Positions 27,883 through 37,087 of a DNA stretch of 64,000 nucleotides are shown piece by piece. The translations under genes were made by a program, and so were the position numbers. The first letter of the stretch is position 1. The number at the start of each line of letters is the position of its first letter. This DNA comes from an uncultured Paracoccaceae bacterium (lineage in GTDB: Bacteria; Pseudomonadota; Alphaproteobacteria; Rhodobacterales; Rhodobacteraceae). The stretch lies in NCBI GenBank assembly GCA_947500055.1, contig CANMQO010000003.1, forward strand, positions 62,001-126,000, in the 5' to 3' direction. The notes under the pieces are model-generated. The model was not told where the DNA came from, searched no databases, and worked only from the letters and a program-made list of their open reading frames with translations.

Positions 27883-28950
27883 TTAGCGGAAAGCGTGCTC
27901 ATTATTTGCCAGCAAGCGATGCACATGCGGCGTGGTATGGTTTTCCCTGAACCACGTGCGGGCGCGGTCATGGACTTTTTCGGCCTCTTCGGGGCCAATT
28001 TGGGCATGGGCCAAAGCGCGCAGGTGGTGTGCCTCAACCACGCCGGCACTGGCGGCAAGGTCCAGCCAGAAATAGGCCTCGGAATAATTGGTCCGTGTGG
28101 CGCGCCCGTCCAGATACATCTTGCCCAAAAGCAGTTGCGCCCGTTCATCCCAGCCCAGCGAAGCCGTCTGCGCATGATTGAATGCGGTTTGCAGCAAGGT
28201 CTGATCTGCGCCAGTGTCATTGTAGAAAAGAAAGGCCAATGCATACATCGCATCGGTTGCGCCGTTTTCGGCCGCGCGCAGATAGTGCCGCACAGCTGCC
28301 GGGATATCGGGGGCGCCAAGCTCTGCAAACAGGTGCACATCGCCCAATTTGGTCATCGCATCTACCGCACCGGCATCCGCAGCGGATTGATAGTAAGCCA
28401 CAGCCATCCCGACATCCTGGTCAGTGTAAGTGCCGCTACGCAGCAGGTCCCCCACAAGGACCAAGGCGGGGGGATAACCGACACCAGCGGAAAGGTTGAG
28501 CATATCAAGCGCATCTTGCGTTTCGGCATCAGTGCGGTTGCGATCAAGCAGCGTCCGCGCGAGCATGAACTGCCCTTCAGGTTGGTCCAGCGCTGCTGCC
28601 TTCGCGAACCAGACCTCTGCCGTCGCGGCATCCTTGTCCTGCCCCATTCCGCGTGCGTTGATGTAGCCCAAGCTGAGCATGGCTTGTGCGTCACCCAGAT
28701 CGGCCGCGGTCAGGAAATGTCCGCGGGCCGCATCGAAATCCGGCTGTCCAAGCACACCGGAAAGGTGCAGCCCACCCAGGTTGCGCAAAGCCGCCGCGTC
28801 TGCAACCTCTTCCCAGATTTTCCTTGCCTCATCGAAGCGGCCATCCCTTGCTGCCGCGACGCCGTCTTCTGTGGACAATGCCCATCCGGCACTGGCGATA
28901 ACAGTCAATCCAAGACCAAAAAGCAGTCGGCAGCACCTTGGGTATCGCAA
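27883..28950 (-). CDS. Secreted Sel1-repeat protein
   Basis: 355 residues with an N-terminal signal (FGLGLTVIASAGWA). Multiple Sel1-like repeats follow, for example DLGDAQAMLSLGYINARGMGQ, DAGAVDAMTKLGDVHLFAE and ENGATDAMYALAFLF; these helical repeats mediate protein-protein contacts. The start is TTG 28950 with GAGAGGA 8 bases upstream. It is the first gene of a three-gene operon with the YtkA-like and di-heme peroxidase genes, with no gap to the next gene. Confidence 0.87.
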   Translation of the reverse strand: MRYPRCCRLLFGLGLTVIASAGWALSTEDGVAAARDGRFDEARKIWEEVADAAALRNLGGLHLSGVLGQPDFDAARGHFLTAADLGDAQAMLSLGYINARGMGQDKDAATAEVWFAKAAALDQPEGQFMLARTLLDRNRTDAETQDALDMLNLSAGVGYPPALVLVGDLLRSGTYTDQDVGMAVAYYQSAADAGAVDAMTKLGDVHLFAELGAPDIPAAVRHYLRAAENGATDAMYALAFLFYNDTGADQTLLQTAFNHAQTASLGWDERAQLLLGKMYLDGRATRTNYSEAYFWLDLAASAGVVEAHHLRALAHAQIGPEEAEKVHDRARTWFRENHTTPHVHRLLANNEHAFR

Positions 28951-29030
28951 GATGTGATCCTCTCTTTATTCGTGTTGAGGAAATCTAATTCGCTGCCCTT
29001 TCCAAATTGTTAACCACGTTCGTCATTCTC

Positions 29031-29062
29031 TTGAACCGGCCAGGTCATACTGGCCGGTTCAA
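29031..29062. terminator. Strong palindrome after the autotransporter gene
   Basis: A 13-bp perfect stem TTGAACCGGCCAG with CTGGCCGGTTCAA around a 6-base loop, 21 bases after the autotransporter stop. No T-run follows on either strand, so it could be a Rho-dependent or mRNA-stabilising structure. Confidence 0.65.
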
Positions 29063-29083
29063 AAGCGAAGCCTGAATGACAAC

Positions 29084-31846
29084 TTACCAGTGGCGCTCAA
29101 TCCCAAGTGACGCTGATTTATGATCGCGGCCGTCTGCCGCGCTTACCCCAAGGTTTGCGCTAAGCGCCCAATTGTCACCAAGCCGGGTCGACACGCCCGC
29201 ATTCAGGTATTTTTCGGTACCGGTGATATTCTGACCGGAGACGACCCAATCTGCACCACTCAACGAAACATCCCTTTCTATCTGGGTATCCGAAGAACGA
29301 AGTCCGCGTTTTGCACCGGCTTCGACGTTCCAGTGAATGCCCATGCGCCCAGCCCCGCCGAATTGGATACCAAAGGTGGCCCGCGCGTGGCGCTGGGACT
29401 GCCCGTCCAAATCCAGTGCGGTCCTTGCGGCCCCGTCTTCAACATACCCATCCGATCTGGTCGCCGTCATCTCGCCCCCGGCCCAAGTTGTCATGCGCAC
29501 ACCCCGGCCGATGTCGAAACCATAACCCAGACGAGCAGCGGCAGATGTTGCGCTGGCATCACCGTCAAAGGTGTTGCTGAAATCCCCGGTTGATAAGGCT
29601 GTTGCCCGGTTGCCATCCATATTGCCCTGCCCATGAACAATTGCGGCTTCGTAGTCGAACCGCCCCCTTGTGCCATAGCCATAGAAGACGATGGCCGTGG
29701 TGTTGACGTCAGCGTCGCCATAAAGATCCGCATCTACTGTGCTTTGAATGCGGCCCAGACCAGTGCCAAACGTCAGGGTTTCCGTGCGATAGAAATCCGT
29801 GCCAACCCACAGTGAAGTCGCGGTATTATCTGTCGCGCTGGCATGGTCATCTTCTGCGTAGCTTAGTGAGTGGCTGGACACATCGATCCAGATATTCCGA
29901 TTTTGTCGGGCGGCGGCGCGCGCTTGCCCGACCATGGTGCCAGCCGCGTGTTGGGTTGTGTCCCGCATCTCTGCCAGGGCGAAAACATGAATTTGCCCTG
30001 ACAGCTGTAACAACGCGCGTGCCAGTTCCGCATCGCCAAGCGTATAGAGCCCTTGCATGAGCGATGCTGCATCTCCGGTACCGCTGGAGCCGGAAGCGGG
30101 CCGAATGTCATCCAGAGCCTCTGCCAGGCTTGTGGCATTGACCAGCCCGAAGTCTCGCGACAGCGTCGAAAAGCTTTCCGGTGTCAGCACAAGATCGATG
30201 GCGTTGGCACCGTAGACCACATCAAAGCGCGTATTGGCGGGCAAACCGTCCGTTGGGTTATCGATGTTTGCGAATGCGCCGGCAATCCCCTGGGCGTTTT
30301 CGGTTGTCACAATGCGGAAGCTGTCGCCAATGGCAGGTGTGAAAGTATTCGTTGCCGCACCGCTGATGCCGCGGACGACTGGCGCGATGGTCCCACCTGC
30401 GGTGAAGATATTATTCGCGCCGGTTACAACAATTCTGTCATAGCTGCCCGCCCCGCCCGCAGCACTATAGTTTCGCCCATCAATTTCGGTGTCCAGAACA
30501 GATGAGCCGTTCAATGTGACGTCACCGGCAACCGTCATTGTTCCGGGCGACGCGCCGGCCGAGATTCTGCCGGAACTGATCAAATCGGAATTGATCGTAC
30601 CGACGCCCGACAAATGGCCCGTTTCGCGAACGATCGTCTGGCGCGCCGCAAGAACACCATCAATCGTCAACCGGCCCCGCGACACAATGATATCGCCGGT
30701 CGTTGCGCCGTCCTGGGACAAAATAACTGTCCCATCGCCAGTCAGATCGAGGGATCCTGTGCCGCCAAGCGCGCCCCTGATCTCAAATTCGGTGTTCAAT
30801 GCTGCCGCAATCGCCCCTCCTGCTGCACCGATGTTGAGGTCACGGGCAGATGTAATGTCGGCGGTGGTTTGCAGCGCCCCGCCATCCAGGGTGAGATCAC
30901 TTGCAACTGCGCCCAGATTATTGTCGTCAGAAATCTGGAGCGTTCCCCCGGTGACCGTTGTTCCGCCGGTATGTGTATTGGTGCCAGACAGAACCAACGT
31001 TCCGTCGCCAGATTTGCCAAAGGCACCGCTTTGTCCGCTTTCGTCCGACAAACTTCCCGAAAATGTCTGGCTGGCGCCCTGGGCTACTTCCATTGTGCCG
31101 CCATTGTCGCTGATTGTGAAATCTGCACTCAGATCGGCGTCTGTGACCAATGTCCCACCATCGAATTGGTAGGTTGTCGTGCTTCCCAGACCTGCAACAC
31201 TGTCACCGGAGCCGTTGATCGGGCGGGGGCCACCACCGCTTTCGGCCTCTTCCGCGGTGACAACGCTGGACTGATCAAGTGGCCCTGCACCCGTGCCGTT
31301 GAGTGTGCCCGCGGCCGTGTAAATGCGATACCCGCCAAGGGAAAACTCGCCTGCCACTGCAACGATGGACCAGGGAAAAAACGTGCTCCCCCCATGGGGT
31401 GGTAACGCCAGTGATGCGTTCGCCGATGTCAGTTCCGTGGGAACGGTGTTGCTGCCAGAAGCGAGTTCTGTGATACCGCAATAATCGTAGCTGCAGGCAC
31501 CCGAAGCCGCATCATAAGCGATGGTGTAGCTGTAAGTATCGTTTGCCAAAGGCAGGTTGATTCGCATCACGTCGCCAGCGGACCAGGCCCACCAGTCGCT
31601 TGGGTTTGTCGTCTGTGTAATGCCAGCCGGCGTTCCACCAGAGGGTTGTTCGATGTTAATCGTGATACGCCCGTTGCCGCCACCTTCAGTGGTGAACTGT
31701 TCAATCGCGATACCCTGCCCCTGTTGAATCCATGTCGGCGTGTTGGAGCTGGCCTGCGTAAAGAGGTGCCCGGCATTCACACTGGCGGGGGCAGCTGCTG
31801 CAAGAAGAGTCAGTGCAACGGTTGTCTGTTTAGAGAGCAAGGTCAT
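29084..31846 (-). CDS. Autotransporter (type V secretion) protein
   Basis: 920 residues from ATG 31846 with a signal peptide (TVALTLLAAAAPASVNAG). The passenger (about 27-640) has beta-helix sequence with the autotransporter-associated repeat SGTNTHTGGTTVTGGTLQI and repeated GxLxLTGDGTVIL units. The C-terminal 270 or so residues form the outer-membrane beta-barrel, ending SLGIERHW with the expected terminal aromatic. The first 200 residues of the passenger are not assignable. A longer frame to 31897 exists. Probably a surface adhesin or enzyme. Confidence 0.9.
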   Translation of the reverse strand: MTLLSKQTTVALTLLAAAAPASVNAGHLFTQASSNTPTWIQQGQGIAIEQFTTEGGGNGRITINIEQPSGGTPAGITQTTNPSDWWAWSAGDVMRINLPLANDTYSYTIAYDAASGACSYDYCGITELASGSNTVPTELTSANASLALPPHGGSTFFPWSIVAVAGEFSLGGYRIYTAAGTLNGTGAGPLDQSSVVTAEEAESGGGPRPINGSGDSVAGLGSTTTYQFDGGTLVTDADLSADFTISDNGGTMEVAQGASQTFSGSLSDESGQSGAFGKSGDGTLVLSGTNTHTGGTTVTGGTLQISDDNNLGAVASDLTLDGGALQTTADITSARDLNIGAAGGAIAAALNTEFEIRGALGGTGSLDLTGDGTVILSQDGATTGDIIVSRGRLTIDGVLAARQTIVRETGHLSGVGTINSDLISSGRISAGASPGTMTVAGDVTLNGSSVLDTEIDGRNYSAAGGAGSYDRIVVTGANNIFTAGGTIAPVVRGISGAATNTFTPAIGDSFRIVTTENAQGIAGAFANIDNPTDGLPANTRFDVVYGANAIDLVLTPESFSTLSRDFGLVNATSLAEALDDIRPASGSSGTGDAASLMQGLYTLGDAELARALLQLSGQIHVFALAEMRDTTQHAAGTMVGQARAAARQNRNIWIDVSSHSLSYAEDDHASATDNTATSLWVGTDFYRTETLTFGTGLGRIQSTVDADLYGDADVNTTAIVFYGYGTRGRFDYEAAIVHGQGNMDGNRATALSTGDFSNTFDGDASATSAAARLGYGFDIGRGVRMTTWAGGEMTATRSDGYVEDGAARTALDLDGQSQRHARATFGIQFGGAGRMGIHWNVEAGAKRGLRSSDTQIERDVSLSGADWVVSGQNITGTEKYLNAGVSTRLGDNWALSANLGVSAADGRDHKSASLGIERHW

Positions 31847-32079
31847 GTCGAAGTCCCAAATCTGTGAACAGCGCGAATCTCTTTCTGAAACGCGCAAATT
31901 TGGGCCAAGGGCTAGTTCAATTTCCTTTCCGGCCTCCTAATCGGCGGCAAAAAGGGTGGGCAACCAAGCCCAATTTGCACTTTGGCAGGGGCCATTCTTC
32001 GCGCCTTCAGCATTCGTTAAGAGTTCGAGTGACACATTAACCATTCACTTACCTTGTTAACGATGTGGGCTGACCTTTG
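31847..32079. other. Divergent promoter region with TTAA-type motifs
   Basis: 233 bases between the autotransporter and the GMC operon, which point away from each other. It holds TTAACCAT at 32037-32044 with further TTAA strings at 32017-32020 and 32057-32060, which resemble CtrA recognition sites of alphaproteobacteria. No coding frame is convincing. Confidence 0.4.
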
Positions 32080-32643
32080 ATGGCAAGATATATGGATGCT
32101 TCCCGATGTCCCGAATTACAAAGTGATCCGGTGTGGCGGCGCGGGTTGCAGATTGACCGGCGATCCATGCTGGCCTTGCTAACGGCCGCGCCACTTTATG
32201 CGCTCAGACCCACCGGTGAGCATGTTCTTAAAGATACCGACAGGCCCCGCGTTCTAGCAGCTTTGGTGGATGCTTTTCTGCCTGCTGACGCAAATAGCCC
32301 CGCTGGTTCGGAGCTGAACGTACCGCAACGTATTACTGCACTTGCCCGGGATGTGCCGAACTACCCGCAGATGCTTCAACTTGGGCTGTCGTGGTTGGAA
32401 GAGACGGCACAAAACCTTCACAATCGTCCGTTCTACGATCTGACAGGGTCGCAGAAAGATGCTGTTATCGTTGCGGCGTTTGCACAGCCCGACCAAACCT
32501 TGCCCCGCGTTTTCGCGGCCCGGTTACGGGCGGACTGCATGGTCTTTTATTACGGCAATCCAGCAACATGGCCGTCGTTGGGGCTGGATGGGCCTATCCA
32601 ACCACATGGTTATCCGGATCATGACAAGGCGCCATCAGCATGA
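32080..32643 (+). CDS. Gluconate 2-dehydrogenase subunit 3-like protein
   Basis: 187 residues if ATG 32080 is used (TTG 32077 and ATG 32092 are alternatives). The N-terminus has an RRS-containing hydrophobic segment (LQIDRRSMLALLTAAPLYAL), like a Tat signal, followed by ALVDAFLPADANSPAGSELNVPQRI, typical of the small subunit of membrane GMC dehydrogenases. It probably chaperones and escorts the flavoprotein subunit to the periplasm. It overlaps the GMC gene by 4 bases. Confidence 0.82.
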   Translation: MARYMDASRCPELQSDPVWRRGLQIDRRSMLALLTAAPLYALRPTGEHVLKDTDRPRVLAALVDAFLPADANSPAGSELNVPQRITALARDVPNYPQMLQLGLSWLEETAQNLHNRPFYDLTGSQKDAVIVAAFAQPDQTLPRVFAARLRADCMVFYYGNPATWPSLGLDGPIQPHGYPDHDKAPSA

Positions 32644-34292
32644 AAACGGCCTCTCCGGATGTGATTGTCATCGGTTCAGGTGCAGGGGGCGGTGCCGCGG
32701 CATGGCGGCTGGCGCAACAGGGCGTGCGTGTACTGGTCCTTGAGGCTGGCCCTCGTTTTGACCCCACACAGGACTACAAACAGGATCGTCCGGACTGGGA
32801 GACGCCCTTTCCAACCAAGGAAGGGTCCACTGCGCCATATGTTGCTGCACCCTTGCAAGAGCTTGGACCCGAGATCACAGATATCCGGTCTTGGTCACGT
32901 GTTGGCGGCCCCTATGTGACAGGGGACCAGCGGGCCAACTTTGGCTACCATCATGTGCGCGGGCTAGGCGGCAGTTCTTTACAGTTCACCGGAGAGGCAC
33001 ACCGGATGAACCCCCGCGCCATGGCGTTGCAAAGCGACTTTGGCGTCGCGGCAGATTGGCCGGTCACCTATGATGCACTGGAGCCCTACTGGACCCTGGC
33101 GGAGCGCATAGTTGGTGTCGCCGGTCATGATGGTGATCCGCGCTGCCCACGTGCGCAGCCCTATCCCCTGCCTGAGCATCCCATCAGCTACGCGAGCGAT
33201 GCTTTGGCAAAAGGCGCACGACGTTTGGGGTTTGCCCCGCAACCCAATGCGCTGGCGGCGTTGTCGCGCCCCTACGATGAACGCCCGCCATGCAATTATT
33301 GTGGTGGATGTCTGAGGGGATGCCAGCGGCGCGACAAGGGCAGTATCGATGTCACCTACCTCAGGAAGGCAGTGGCGACGGGTTACTGTCAGATCGAAAC
33401 CGGTGTCGAAGCCTTGAAGCTGCTGACCAATGGGTCGCGAGTTGAAGGTGTTCTGGTCGCGCGCGGTGGCGCACAGGACGTTTGCGAAGCTCGCAGTTTT
33501 GTATTGGCGGCTGGTGCAATCCAGTCCCCGCGGCTTTTGTTGAACTCCGACAGTGCGCAAAGCCCTGATGGTCTCTGCAATGAAAGCGGGCAAGTCGGTC
33601 GCAACTTTATGGAAACCCTGCTCAGCACAACCTCTGCCCTGCATCCTGACGCGCTGGGCAGCCATCGGGGGTTGCCGGTGGATTGGGTGATGTGGGATTT
33701 CAACGATCCCGACGCAATTCCGGGCGTGATCGGTGGCTGCCGGTTCGGCCCTGCCATGGCGGAAAGCGATCTGGTGGGCCCGGTTGCCTATGCAACCCGG
33801 ATCATTGATGGCTGGGGGGCAGACCACAAACGCGCGATGCGGGCGAATTTCGGTCGGGTATTATCAATTGCCGGGATCGGAGAATCCCTGCCGAATGCTA
33901 GATCGTTCGTTGATCTGGCAGAACAGGTTGACGGTCATGGCCTGCCAGTCGCGCAGATACATTCCCATCTTGATCCCATGGCATTGGCAAGGCTGCGTTT
34001 CATGCTGGAAACCGGCCGCACCATCATCGAAGCTGCGGGTTGTTCCGCGTTGGTCGAGGAATTCAGCTCTGCTGATGCATTTTCCTCGACCCATGTCTTT
34101 GGCACCTGCCGGATGGGGCATGACCCCGCGACATCAGTGGTGGACGCGTTTTGTCGCAGTCACCGTTGGCGCAATCTGGTGATCGCTGATGGCAGCGTGT
34201 TTCCCTCCAGCGGCGGTGGTGAGTCCCCCGGGCTGACAATCCAGGCCCTGGCCCTGCGGGCGATGGACGCCCTGATGGGGGACCGGCCATGA
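32640..34292 (+). CDS. GMC family oxidoreductase (dehydrogenase large subunit)
   Basis: 550 residues. The FAD motif VIVIGSGAGGGAAAWRLAQQG is at the N-terminus, and the C-terminal GMC signature has SSTHVFGTCRMGHDP and FPSSGGGESPGLTIQAL. NYCGGCLRGCQRRDKGSIDVTY has the cysteines seen in gluconate/sorbitol-type dehydrogenases. It likely oxidises a sugar or polyol and passes electrons to the respiratory chain. No cytochrome subunit adjoins it; instead a membrane protein follows with a 4-base overlap. Confidence 0.92.
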   Translation: MKTASPDVIVIGSGAGGGAAAWRLAQQGVRVLVLEAGPRFDPTQDYKQDRPDWETPFPTKEGSTAPYVAAPLQELGPEITDIRSWSRVGGPYVTGDQRANFGYHHVRGLGGSSLQFTGEAHRMNPRAMALQSDFGVAADWPVTYDALEPYWTLAERIVGVAGHDGDPRCPRAQPYPLPEHPISYASDALAKGARRLGFAPQPNALAALSRPYDERPPCNYCGGCLRGCQRRDKGSIDVTYLRKAVATGYCQIETGVEALKLLTNGSRVEGVLVARGGAQDVCEARSFVLAAGAIQSPRLLLNSDSAQSPDGLCNESGQVGRNFMETLLSTTSALHPDALGSHRGLPVDWVMWDFNDPDAIPGVIGGCRFGPAMAESDLVGPVAYATRIIDGWGADHKRAMRANFGRVLSIAGIGESLPNARSFVDLAEQVDGHGLPVAQIHSHLDPMALARLRFMLETGRTIIEAAGCSALVEEFSSADAFSSTHVFGTCRMGHDPATSVVDAFCRSHRWRNLVIADGSVFPSSGGGESPGLTIQALALRAMDALMGDRP

Positions 34293-35347
34293 CCGCACGA
34301 GGTTTGTGTCTGTCGCCCCGCGCAATCTTTTCACCCGTCGTTGATTTGTTGCTGACCTCGGGCATTTCCATCGCCGTGATGGCCGCGCTGCTTCTTGCGG
34401 TTGTATCAGGAATCTTGCCAAGGACCGATGCGGGCGGTGCGGTCTTGCCAAAGCTCTTGTTGTTGCAAGTGTTACTGAACTGGCCGCATTTCATGGTGTC
34501 ATACCGGTTGCTTTATCATGATCGGCGCAACCTTAGCCGGTTCCCAATGGCGGCGGTCGGTGTGCCAGCAATTCTGCTGACGGTTTGCATTGCAGCGGTC
34601 CTGCCCACCTTTGGTGGCGAAGGCCCGATGACCGCCAATGTGTCGATTGCATACGTTCTTTGGGTTTTTGCTGCACTTTACCTAGCGTGGCATTACACCG
34701 GCCAAACTTGGGGTGTGATGATGATATTTGCGCGTCTGAGCGGGATGACGTTCACGCGTGGCGAGCGGTTCATTCTGCAAGGCGGTTTTCGGATCTTGAT
34801 CGCGTGGCATGTGATCTGGGGGTTGGGTTCACTCCCACAACTGCCCCTTTTGGGGCTGCTGCAAGGGTCGCTGGCGCAGTTGGTGGTGAATATTGCGGCC
34901 GTTATGGCGGCATTGGCCGGGGTGTTAATTTGGGTGCGCAAGCTTGTCGCCAAGGATGTCGTCGACATGCGCAGTGTTGGGGCGTGGATCGCATTATACA
35001 GCTGGTATCTGGTTCTTTGGCTAATTCCAGATGCCTTCGTTTTCGTGCAACTGTCACACGCGCTTCAATACCTTGTCTTTCCCGCCCGGATCGAGATCAA
35101 CCGGAATGACGCCGATCGGTCCACGGCTGCGGCGCGCACCTTGCTGATCTATCTTGCCTGCGTTTTTGCGGGGGCTTTGGTATTCTACCTACCAGAGGTC
35201 GCCCTGCTGTCGCCAACAGGCGCGCCAACGATCTTTGCCCTGCTCGCAATCGCTATCAATATTCACCATTACTACACGGACAGTGCCATCTGGAAATTGC
35301 GGGATAAATCCGTGAGAGACCGCCTGTTTGGGCATGTCAGCGGGTGA
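34289..35347 (+). CDS. Polytopic membrane protein with conserved-looking His pairs
   Basis: 352 residues with about eight to nine membrane helices; I do not recognise a named family. His residues lie near helix ends in NWPHFMVSYRLLYHDR, LYLAWHYTGQTWG, LIAWHVIWG, SHALQYLVFPARIEINR and NIHHYYTDSAIWKLR, a pattern that could bind heme or metal. It overlaps the GMC gene by 4 bases, so it is probably its partner, perhaps as an electron acceptor or membrane anchor (inference). Confidence 0.8.
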   Translation: MTARGLCLSPRAIFSPVVDLLLTSGISIAVMAALLLAVVSGILPRTDAGGAVLPKLLLLQVLLNWPHFMVSYRLLYHDRRNLSRFPMAAVGVPAILLTVCIAAVLPTFGGEGPMTANVSIAYVLWVFAALYLAWHYTGQTWGVMMIFARLSGMTFTRGERFILQGGFRILIAWHVIWGLGSLPQLPLLGLLQGSLAQLVVNIAAVMAALAGVLIWVRKLVAKDVVDMRSVGAWIALYSWYLVLWLIPDAFVFVQLSHALQYLVFPARIEINRNDADRSTAAARTLLIYLACVFAGALVFYLPEVALLSPTGAPTIFALLAIAINIHHYYTDSAIWKLRDKSVRDRLFGHVSG

Positions 35348-35426
35348 GGTCGATCACCGGTCAGATGCAGCGTTTGGGATGGTTTGATTGTGGGCCTATC
35401 GCGTTCGGATTTAGCATTGGATCGCG

Positions 35427-35858
35427 TTAACGCCTTGTCCAACTTGCGGACCATTCTGAGGATAGTTCGGCCCTGCATGCATGGGCCAGATCAAGGGACA
35501 GGTCGCCAAGGGTAACGACGTCGCTGCCCTGTAGTTTGGCACCGGCAAGAACCGGGATGCCGTCTGCCAGCCCTTGGCCGAAGGCTTTCATGGCATCTTC
35601 GATCGTCTGATTTTCAATCAGCCCCATAACGCCCCAGTAGAGCTGTGCAAACCGTTGCAGATCGATGTCAGCGGGCGGTTCACTGGTCACGATCCGCGAT
35701 GTGGTTTCAACCGCCTCTTCGCACCAGGCAAGTTTCTTTGTGAGATAGGGTTTGGCGGCCTCAATGGCTTGCACCTGAATGAACTGCACAATGCCAAAGA
35801 CCAGCCCCCCGAGGCCGACGAGAGCGGCAAGCGCTTTGATTTTCACCTCAGAGTTCAT
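35427..35858 (-). CDS. Hypothetical protein with one membrane helix
   Basis: 143 residues, starting MNSEVKIKALAALVGLGGLVFGI, so probably one N-terminal membrane helix and a soluble C-terminal part. No family is recognised. It lies downstream of ccoP on the same strand, beyond a terminator at 35916-35943, and is convergent with the membrane protein gene 34289-35347. Confidence 0.6.
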   Translation of the reverse strand: MNSEVKIKALAALVGLGGLVFGIVQFIQVQAIEAAKPYLTKKLAWCEEAVETTSRIVTSEPPADIDLQRFAQLYWGVMGLIENQTIEDAMKAFGQGLADGIPVLAGAKLQGSDVVTLGDLSLDLAHACRAELSSEWSASWTRR

Positions 35859-35915
35859 CGCGCTGCAAGCTTAGCCACGGTTGCCGCGGTTGGGAACCCT
35901 ACCGCTGCACATGAG

Positions 35916-35943
35916 AAAAGGGCACCCGTTGTGGCGGATACCC
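35916..35943 (-). terminator. Terminator of the ccoNOQP operon
   Basis: On the minus strand, GGGTATCC and GGGTGCCC form an 8-bp stem with two G-T pairs around an 8-base loop, followed by TTTTCT. It lies about 60 bases after the ccoP stop. Confidence 0.75.
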
Positions 35944-36003
35944 TTCCCTTCACGAAAGCCCGGACGAAAGCGCGAACAGATGTCCAGGTCTCTGGTGATC
36001 TTC

Positions 36004-36876
36004 TTATTCGCCGCCCCCCAACTGGTGGACATAAGCGGAGACTGCCTTGATTTCAGCCTCACTGAGGCGTGACGCCCAAGGCGGCATGACCCCGAAACGG
36101 GCATAACGAATGGTTTCTTCCAAAGTGGCCTCACTCCCGCCATAGAGCCAGATTGCATCCGTCAGGTTTGGTGCGCCAAGGTCGTAGCTGCCCTTTCCGT
36201 CCTCGCCGTGACAAGCCGCACAATTGTCCGCGAATGTCACCTCACCCGCCGCCGCAAGCGTCGCATCATGGTCTTGCCCCGAGATTTGGCGGACATATTG
36301 CACAGTCGCGTCGATTTCCTCATCACTGAGGATTTCGTCATAGGCCGTCATCTCCGAATAGCGGGCATCCCAGTCTTCTTCGTTCCGGATGCCGTGGCGG
36401 ATCGTGTATTCGATGTTTTCGAAATCACCGCCCCAGAGCCAGTCATCATCCAACAGGTTTGGATAGCCGACCGCACCGGCCGCACCAGACCCGTGACATT
36501 GCGAACAATTGTTCCGAAACACTGCCCCACCGGCAGAGGTGGCAAAGCGTTGCAGTTCTTCGTTTTCTGCCAATGTGTTGAGGTCGGCAGAGGCAAGCTG
36601 CGCTGAAATCTCTGCGTTTGCTTCCTCAAACCGGTTGATCTCCGCCGCGACCTCGGCCCGGGTGGAGTAGCCCAGCACCCCGGCAGTCGCCCCTTTGACC
36701 AACGGCCATGCAGGATATGCGATAGTGTAGCCGATCCCCCAGATGATGGTCAGGTAAAAACACCAGAGCCACCAGCGCGGCAAAGGGTTGTTCAATTCCT
36801 TGATCCCATCCCAGGCATGACCGGTTGTGTCGATGCCGGTGATATCGTCGATGTCTTTGTTTTCCTTGCTGCTCAT
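36004..36876 (-). CDS. ccoP: Cytochrome c oxidase cbb3-type, subunit III
   Basis: 290 residues. The di-heme c subunit of the cbb3 oxidase has one membrane helix (about 35-60, WWLWCFYLTIIWGIGYTIAY) and two heme sites: NNCSQCHGSG at about residue 130 and DNCAACHGEDGKG at about 217, each followed by PNL and W/G residues as usual. It passes electrons to CcoO/CcoN. It overlaps ccoQ by 4 bases. Confidence 0.97.
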   Translation of the reverse strand: MSSKENKDIDDITGIDTTGHAWDGIKELNNPLPRWWLWCFYLTIIWGIGYTIAYPAWPLVKGATAGVLGYSTRAEVAAEINRFEEANAEISAQLASADLNTLAENEELQRFATSAGGAVFRNNCSQCHGSGAAGAVGYPNLLDDDWLWGGDFENIEYTIRHGIRNEEDWDARYSEMTAYDEILSDEEIDATVQYVRQISGQDHDATLAAAGEVTFADNCAACHGEDGKGSYDLGAPNLTDAIWLYGGSEATLEETIRYARFGVMPPWASRLSEAEIKAVSAYVHQLGGGE

Positions 36877-37076
36877 GATTGCAGCTCCTTGGTGTTGCTG
36901 TCACTGGCGGCATCGCCGGGACGGTCCTCGTTACGGAAGGGGATTTGGCTGGTGTCTTCATGAACCTTGCGACTGCCGGGCCGGAACGCCCAGATGATCG
37001 TGCCCACGAAAAAGACGAACATTGCCAGAAGCACCCAGCTATCTGCGATTTCGCGCAGGAGTGAATAGGTATCCAT
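36873..37076 (-). CDS. ccoQ: Cytochrome c oxidase cbb3-type, subunit IV
   Basis: 67 residues, starting MDTYSLLREIADSWVLLAMFV, with a single membrane helix and the typical IIWAFRPGSRKVHEDTSQIPF tail. CcoQ stabilises the cbb3 complex. It lies 11 bases after ccoO and overlaps ccoP. Confidence 0.95.
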   Translation of the reverse strand: MDTYSLLREIADSWVLLAMFVFFVGTIIWAFRPGSRKVHEDTSQIPFRNEDRPGDAASDSNTKELQS

Positions 37077-37087
37077 GTCAGGTCTCC

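Noticed and set aside
27787..29013. A 408-codon plus-strand frame opposite the Sel1 gene
   Set aside because: It is antisense to a repeat protein with a clear signal peptide and tight operon structure; high GC at third positions makes such shadows long.
32979..33827. A 282-codon minus-strand frame inside the GMC gene
   Set aside because: Antisense shadow of the GMC flavoprotein, without domain similarity.
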